Of a stretch of DNA of 50,655 nucleotides, positions 45,636 through 50,655 are shown in pieces. Numbering within the stretch: position 1 is the stretch's first letter; each line of letters starts with the position of its first letter. Origin of the DNA: Rubellimicrobium roseum (lineage in GTDB: Bacteria; Pseudomonadota; Alphaproteobacteria; Rhodobacterales; Rhodobacteraceae); NCBI RefSeq assembly GCF_006152145.1, contig NZ_VDFV01000025.1, forward strand, positions 1-50,655. The letters run 5' to 3'. Both the position numbers and the translations under genes were made by a program. A model generated the notes under the pieces. It did no database searches and had not been told where the DNA came from. It saw only the letters and a program-made list of their open reading frames with translations.

Positions 45636-47760
45636 CGTCCCTCTCCATGGTTGAGGACACCGGCAGCACGATGGTGCAGCGCACGCCATCGGGCGCAAGC
45701 ACATAAGTTGTCTCCGCCCCGAGCTGATAAGGCAGCGCGCGCTCGATGAGCTCGCGCCCGAAGCCCCCGCCCTGTGGCGCGGCGTCGGGGTCGGGCATGG
45801 CGACGCCCGTCTCGATCCAGGTCACGTGCAGCCGGGGCTCTTCGCCCTCGTGCCGGAGGCGCCAGCGCACGGTCAGGTGGCCGTCCGGTTGCCCGAGCGC
45901 CCCGTACTTGACCGCATTGGTGGCCAGCTCGTGGATCGCCAGGGCGAAGGTCTGGAGCGGGCTCGACGGCAGCCGGATGCCCTTGCGCCCGTCCAGCGTC
46001 ACCCGCTCGCCCCGGCCCTCGGCGTCGATGGCGCCGACGGCGGACAACTCCGTGCGGATGAGCTCGTCGAAGGTCACCCGGCCGTTGTCTTTCAGGCGCG
46101 ACAGCAGGCCCTGGACGCGGGCGAGCGCCCGGAGCCGGTCATCGAGAGTCGCCACGAAGGACGCCAAGTTCTCACTCTGCTGCCGGGTCCTGACCATGAC
46201 GCCGCGCACCACGGCCATCAGGTTCTTGGTGCGGTGCTGGAGTTCGGCCACAAGGACGCCCTGCCGCTCCTGCATCTCGCGCAGATCCTGAACGTCGGTG
46301 GAAGTGCCCAGCCATTCGACGATGGCCTCGTGCTGGTCGCGGACCGGCGTGGCGCGCGTGTGGAACCATCGGAACTCGCCGGTCGCCTCTTCGCGGACCC
46401 GATACTCCGCATCGAACAGGCCCGTGGCCTTGGAGTGCTCCCAGGCCGCGCGGGCAGCGTCCTGGTCGTCCGGATGCAGGGGCTCCAGCCAGCCCCAGCC
46501 ATGGCTTTCCACCTCCGGCTGGCCGGTGAACTCCGTCCATTGCGGGCTGGCCCAGGTCCAGTGCCCGTGGTCCACGGCCCGCCAGACAAGCTGCGGGATG
46601 CCCTCCACCAACGTCCGGAGCCGCCGCTCGCTGTACTCGAGCGCGCGCTGCACCGCTCGCTCCCGTGTGGCGTCGTGGCCCACGCCGCCGATGCGGGCGA
46701 CCTGGCCCTCGGCGTCCCGGATCGGGAAGTCGGTGTTGCGCAGGGCGCGGACCTGCCCGTCCACGGGGCGGCGGACCCGGTACTCGAAGGTGACGCGCTC
46801 GCCGGCTCTCGCCCTTCCGATCTCGGCCCGGGCGTGTTCGCGGTCCTCGGGCTCGACCAGGTCGAGCCAGTTGCGCCACGTGTCGCCCGAGAGCGCCTCC
46901 TCGCGCGAAAGGCCGTAGATGCTCTCGAAAGCGGGGCTGAGGTAGACCCACTCCAGTGTCTTCGCGTCGCGGATCCAGAGCACGTCCGACGAGGCCTCGC
47001 CGAAGGCGCGAAGCTGGTCCTCGCTCTCGCGCAGCGCCGCCTCGGCCCGCACCCGCTCCACCGCCGCCCAGGTGCGCTCGGCGACGGCCTCCACAGTGAT
47101 GATCTCCCCATCCGTCCAGTTGCGCGGCTTGTCATGCTGCACGGTCAAGGCGGCGGCGATCCGGCCCGACTTGACGGGAGACACCGTGATGGCGGACAGG
47201 CAATCAACCGAGCGGTAGGCTCCCCGCTCTGAGGGCGCGATGCGGGCGTCGGTGTCGACGTCGCGGATCACCAGGGTCCGGCCGGCCCGCATCACCGAGA
47301 CCACGCCCTCGCCGAACGCGGCGAAGGGGTAGCGAGGGGGCATCCCGACGCCCCTGCGGACGTGCTCGCCCAAGGCGTGACCAACCTCCTCGCCGGGTCC
47401 GCCCTCGACGACGCTGTATTGGACGCGGCTGCCATCGAGCCGTTCGGCCAACAGGCGGCACGCGGTTGCGGCAATGGCGCCGGCATTGGGCAGCGGCCGC
47501 ATGGCGTCGTTCAGCCTGAGCAGGAACGCCTGCCGCTCCTCGCTCTCGCGCAGCGCCGTCTCGGCGCGGGCTCGCTTCACGGCCGACCTCACGCGCTCGG
47601 CGACCTCGCGGATCAGGATCTCCTCGGCCGCCGCCCAAGCGCGAGGCGTTGCGCTTTGGACGGCGAGCAGGCTGACCGCATCGCCCTCCTCGAGCAGGAC
47701 GGCGTCGGCAAAGGCCGCGACCTCCCGGCCACGCAGCGCGTCGCGCGCCGTATCGGTCGC

Positions 47761-47765
47761 TTCGG
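47761..47765 (-). other. Frameshift in the HWE kinase, one base missing
   Basis: Upstream frame reads VDDVARDPKRP; downstream frame reads EATDTARDAL. Inserting one C in TTCGGG (plus strand) gives a continuous VDDVARDPEATDTARDAL. A homopolymer-adjacent deletion, real or from sequencing. Confidence 0.75.
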
Positions 47766-48365
47766 GTCGCGCGCGACGTCGTCGACCAGGATGACCTCGC
47801 CCGGCTTGTAGACCGCGAGGAAGTCTGGCCCGAACGGCTTCAGTGAGTGCTCGCCCACGAGGGACGGCACGCCCCGGGTGTGGTCCCGCTCGACCGTCAG
47901 CCGGTCGCCCGCGATCTCGCCGTAGAGGACCCGGTCGACCCCTAGGTGCTCGCAAAGGCGGGCGGTGGCGACCGCCGCGATCTCCAATGGCGTGACAAGG
48001 GCGCCGAGCGCGTCCGACAGCGCCAGCAGGAACGCCTGCCGCTCCTCGCTCTCCCGCAGAGCCGCCTCTGCGCGGGCACGCTCCACCGCCGCCCAGGTGC
48101 GCTCGGCCACCTCCTCGGCCAGGGAGATCTCGTTCGGCGTCCACCGCCGGGGGGTCGCCGACACCGAGACGATCGTCCAGAGCGGGTTGCTCTCTCCCCG
48201 TCGCAGGGCTGGCGCGACCAGCGCGCCGAAGCCCAGGCTCCCGATGCTGTTCCGGTCGGTCTCGGACAGGCCGGGGGCCCCTGCCACGTCCTCGATCACC
48301 AGAGTCCCGGCGAACGTGATCCGGAGCGCGGCCGGGAAGTCGGACAGGCGGATGGCGGGGGCATC

Positions 48366-48369
48366 GGGG
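48366..48369 (-). other. Frameshift in the HWE kinase, one base missing in a G run
   Basis: Upstream frame reads GGDRVAPMPP; downstream frame reads DAPAIRLSDFP. One more G in the GGGG run on plus gives RVAPDAPAIRLSDFP, the expected GAF sequence. Confidence 0.75.
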
Positions 48370-49588
48370 CCACGCGGTCGCCGCCCACCTGATGGGTGAT
48401 GTCGGCCCGGTCCTCGTCCATCCGGAAGGTCGCGACGTAGCAGCGGTCGAGAGCCATGTGTTCGCGCAGCATCGCGATCGCGCGGTTCGCCACGGCATCG
48501 GCGCTGGGCTCCGCCCGCAACGCATCGCCGAGCTTCAACAGGAACGCCTGCCGCGCCTCGCTCTCGCGCAGCGCGGCTTCGGCGCGGGCGCGCACGAGGT
48601 CGGCCCAAAGCCGCTCGGCCACCTCCTGCACCAGCGCGACCTCGTCGTCGCTCCAGCGCCGTGGCGCATGCTGGTGAACGGACAGGTTCACCACGAGCCT
48701 GCCCCCGACGAGAAGAGGCACGCTGAGCAGCGCCCGCACACCGACCTGGGCGATGGCGGCCAGATCCGGGCGCGCGAGGGCCGGATCGCCCGCGTCCTCG
48801 ACCCGCACGGTGCGGCCCGCGCGAAGGTCGTCAAGGATCGATCCCTCGTAGTCCTGGAGGCGCATCACCGTTGGGAAGGGTTCCGCGCCATCGGCGAACC
48901 ACCCATGGAAGATGTCGGCTACGCCTCTGGCCTCGTCAAACTCCGCGAACATGACCCGCGAGGCGCCCAACTGCTCCCCTACCAGGCGGGCCGCAGCCTC
49001 GATCACGGCCTCCGCGTCGCGCTCCGCGCGGAGGGTGTCGCCGAGCCGGAGCAGGAAGGCCTGCCGTGCCTCGTTGGCGCGGAGCGCCACCTCGGCGCGG
49101 AGGCGCGCACCTATCTCCAGCCCGGTCATGTGGACGGCCAGGACTTCGCCCGTCCGGCCGCGTACGGGCGTAAGGTAGGCCTCGAATATCTCGCCACCTT
49201 CGCGGATCAGATCCAGCGGCTGGGCGGGCACCGCGACGGCTTCGCCCGCGAAGGCGCGGTCGTAGAGATGCGCGACCGTTGCATAGCCCGCAGGCCAGGT
49301 CTCTGACAGAGGACGACCCAGCGCCTCGGGATGGTGCTCTCCGTAGAACTGCGCGGCGGCGTCGTTGTAGAGCAGCACGCGCTCGGGCCCGATGACGACG
49401 GAGGACAGGAGGGGGCTTGCGAGCATCAGGCTCACGACGCCCTTGAGCTCCTCGGGCCACGCCGCCGGAGGGCTCAGGGGCGTGCCGGTCCAGTCGTGCG
49501 CCCGCAGGCGAGCCGCCATCTCGCCGGGGCCGCAGGGCCAGCTCTCGCTTCGCGCCACCACATCCATCGTGCCGGTCCTCGGCTCCAT

Positions 49589-50066
49589 GATCGCATCACC
49601 ACAATGCACGAGGAGTACGGTTGGCTCCGTCGTGGGAACCGGGCAATCGTCCCCGCAGCACGGGCGGGCTTTTCCAGATGCTGAGAGCGCAGCCAGCGCA
49701 TGAATCCTGCAGACCGCGTGAGAACCTCCGGCGGGTTGCACGGGCGGCTGAGCTGCCGCAGTGGGATGCTCGGTCATCGCCCATCTTTCTGGACATGGCC
49801 GCTCTCAGGTCCTGCTCTTGCCCTGGGCGGTGGGTGACCACCTAGGCCCGGACAACCCGGCGCGCTTCATCGACGCCTTTGGCGACGGGCTGAATTTCGC
49901 GGCCGCCCGAAGGCGACGGGCCGGCCGGGCTGCTGAAGCCCGCCATCCAAAGCGATCCTTACCGCGTGCTTCCCGCAGGAATCCGAAAGACGACCGGCAC
50001 GGGAACGAAGACCGTCCTGACCCGGAAAACGACTGTGCGGTCGGTCTTGCCGGGGAAAGGTTTCGC
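49589..50066. other. Spacer before the AraC-like gene, includes a transposase fragment
   Basis: It lies between the kinase start (minus) and the AraC-like start (plus). Apart from the IS1182-type fragment at 49788-49915, I see no gene. The kinase promoter should be in 49600-49780 but no clear elements are visible. Confidence 0.45.
49788..49915 (+). mobile_element. N-terminal fragment of an IS1182-family transposase
   Basis: The plus-strand reading SGHGRSQVLLLPWAVGDHLG, then PDNPARFIDAFGDGLNF, matches the conserved start of IS1182-type transposases (usual form: Q-LLLP-L-DYV, ENPVRFIDAFVD). Family resemblance ends at about 49915. Only about 42 residues survive. It is opposite in orientation to the C-terminal remnant at 44070-45110. 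Confidence 0.7.
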
Positions 50067-50609
50067 ATGGGCGCACTCGCGGTCGGCATCTCGGCGAAAG
50101 ACGAAGCAGTGGCTTTCCTGCAGACCCAGGGCAGCAGGATGCAGCACCAGCGACCGGGCTCCGCCCGGAGCGCGCTCGATGCCGTGGTGACGCGGCAGGG
50201 GAAAGCGGAGTTCGAGCGTCCTCCGGCCGATTTCCACCTCATCGAACTGTGCCTGTCCGGAAGCTGCACGGGGCGCCGGCTTTTCGACGGGCTCGCGGGA
50301 CCTGCCGACTGCCGCTATCGCCCGGGCGCCCTCTTCGCCATCCCGGCCGGGCGGGCCGCCCAGGTGAGCATCCGCGACGGGGAAGCCACCATCCTCCAGC
50401 TCATGATCGACCGCGCGGTGATGGACGAGGTGAAGCGCGCGATGCTGCGGGGCGACGCCGACCGGGTCGAGCTGCTGGGCTTCAACGCCGTCTTCGACGC
50501 CCGGATGAGGGCCTGCGCCCTCGCCATCCACAGGGAGCTGCGACATCCCTCCGCCGGGGGCGCGTTGGTCGCGGACGTGATGGCCGAGGCGTTGTTGCGT
50601 AACCCATGA
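50067..50609 (+). CDS. AraC-family-like regulator, N-terminal domain; end broken or cut by the window
   Basis: The 180 residues resemble the N-terminal part of AraC-type regulators: LDAVVTRQGKAEFERPPADFHLIELCLSG, YRPGALFAIPAG and LQLMIDRAVMDEVKRAM, ending MAEALLRNP. A stop falls just where the linker to the C-terminal DNA-binding domain should begin. Past the stop another frame reads ARAAGLPAYLGG, a natural linker, so indels near 50600-50620 may have broken the gene. The window ends 46 bp later. The ATG at 50067 has a GGGGAAAGG site. It is probably an autonomous regulator interrupted by decay or sequence error. Confidence 0.6.
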   Translation: MGALAVGISAKDEAVAFLQTQGSRMQHQRPGSARSALDAVVTRQGKAEFERPPADFHLIELCLSGSCTGRRLFDGLAGPADCRYRPGALFAIPAGRAAQVSIRDGEATILQLMIDRAVMDEVKRAMLRGDADRVELLGFNAVFDARMRACALAIHRELRHPSAGGALVADVMAEALLRNP

Positions 50610-50655
50610 GCGAGGGGGCTCGCGCGGCGGGTCTGCCTGCTTATCTGGGCGGCCA

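Larger units (their letters stand above)
47020..49100 (-). repeat. Internal repeats of about 510 bp encoding tandem GAF modules
   Basis: A block encoding RESExRQAFLLxLxDAL recurs at about 47521, 48027, 48539 and 49052, with a related copy at about 47020 (RESEDQLRAFGEASSDV). Spacing is 506-519 bp. DNA identity is high in the linker (CAGGAACGCCTGCCGC in three of the copies) and low within the GAF cores, as expected for old tandem duplication kept by recombination or selection at the linker. Confidence 0.8.
45628..49588 (-). pseudogene. Large HWE-family histidine kinase with PAS and four GAF modules, broken by two frameshifts
   Basis: Read in three frames on minus: 49588 to about 48366, about 48366 to 47763, and 47763 to 45628. 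Adding one base at each junction gives a single frame of 1320 residues. Domains in order: PAS (about 49130-49450), four GAF modules (about 47080-49060), two PAS domains (about 46290-47020; the second has YSERRLRTLVEGIPQLVWRA), then the HWE/HisKA_2 core with phospho-accepting His (VAELQHRTKNLMAVVRG), NAVKYGALG and TWIETGV. No membrane segment, so a soluble sensor. The breaks fall beside G/C runs and may be sequencing errors rather than true decay. The start at 49588 is tentative; an ATG at 49567 is also possible. The response regulator at 45246 overlaps its 3' end. Confidence 0.8.

Overview
The window reads as a chromosomal segment of a high-GC alphaproteobacterium, most likely a Rhodobacteraceae-type soil or marine heterotroph. 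The grounds are the very GC-rich third codon positions, clean GGAGG-type ribosome sites, dense head-to-tail operons with ATGA overlaps, an HWE-family kinase, and gene families common in that group. This placement is inference from gene style; there is no rRNA or marker gene here.

Layout. 1-3.6 kb: the truncated start of a heme-peroxidase-like gene, a NarX/DegS-type sensor kinase with a LuxR-type response regulator, and a small membrane protein. 3.6-4.8 kb: no gene I can support. 4.76-10.8 kb (minus): an operon with a MocD-like membrane desaturase/oxygenase, a PanB-fold protein that has lost its metal ligands, a ribose-type (CUT2) ABC transporter (binding protein, permease, single-domain ATPase) and a mutarotase-fold protein. 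A divergent LacI regulator starts at 11.03 kb. 12.17-23.5 kb (plus): a long catabolic operon with two SDR dehydrogenases, an RpiR regulator, three Gfo/Idh/MocA oxidoreductases, a TIM-barrel sugar isomerase and a complete second CUT2 transporter. 23.7-29.05 kb (minus): a third CUT2 transporter closely resembling E. coli YtfQ-YtfR-YtfT-YjfF, with a GntR/FCD regulator at its end.

30.1-43.6 kb: an acid-sugar region. A DUF1537 acid-sugar kinase and a GntR/FCD regulator run on plus. A four-gene minus operon encodes a sialidase-fold protein, a PdxA-family dehydrogenase, a DapA-family aldolase/lyase and an iron-type alcohol dehydrogenase. Divergent from it lie a DMT exporter, a complete peptide-type ABC transporter with a fused ATPase, and a RuBisCO-like protein. 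The kinase, PdxA and RuBisCO-like combination resembles known routes for C4 acid sugars and apionate, but the exact gene set is not one I recognise.

43.6-50.6 kb: decayed and mobile DNA. Two separate IS1182-family transposase remnants flank a very large HWE histidine kinase, which carries four tandem GAF modules and is broken by two single-base frameshifts. A small response regulator overlaps its end. The window closes inside an AraC-like regulator.

Functionally the window is a sugar and sugar-acid utilisation island: four ABC importers, each with its own oxidoreductases and regulators. All four binding-protein genes are followed immediately by a strong GC hairpin, which probably sets the high binding-protein to transporter ratio.
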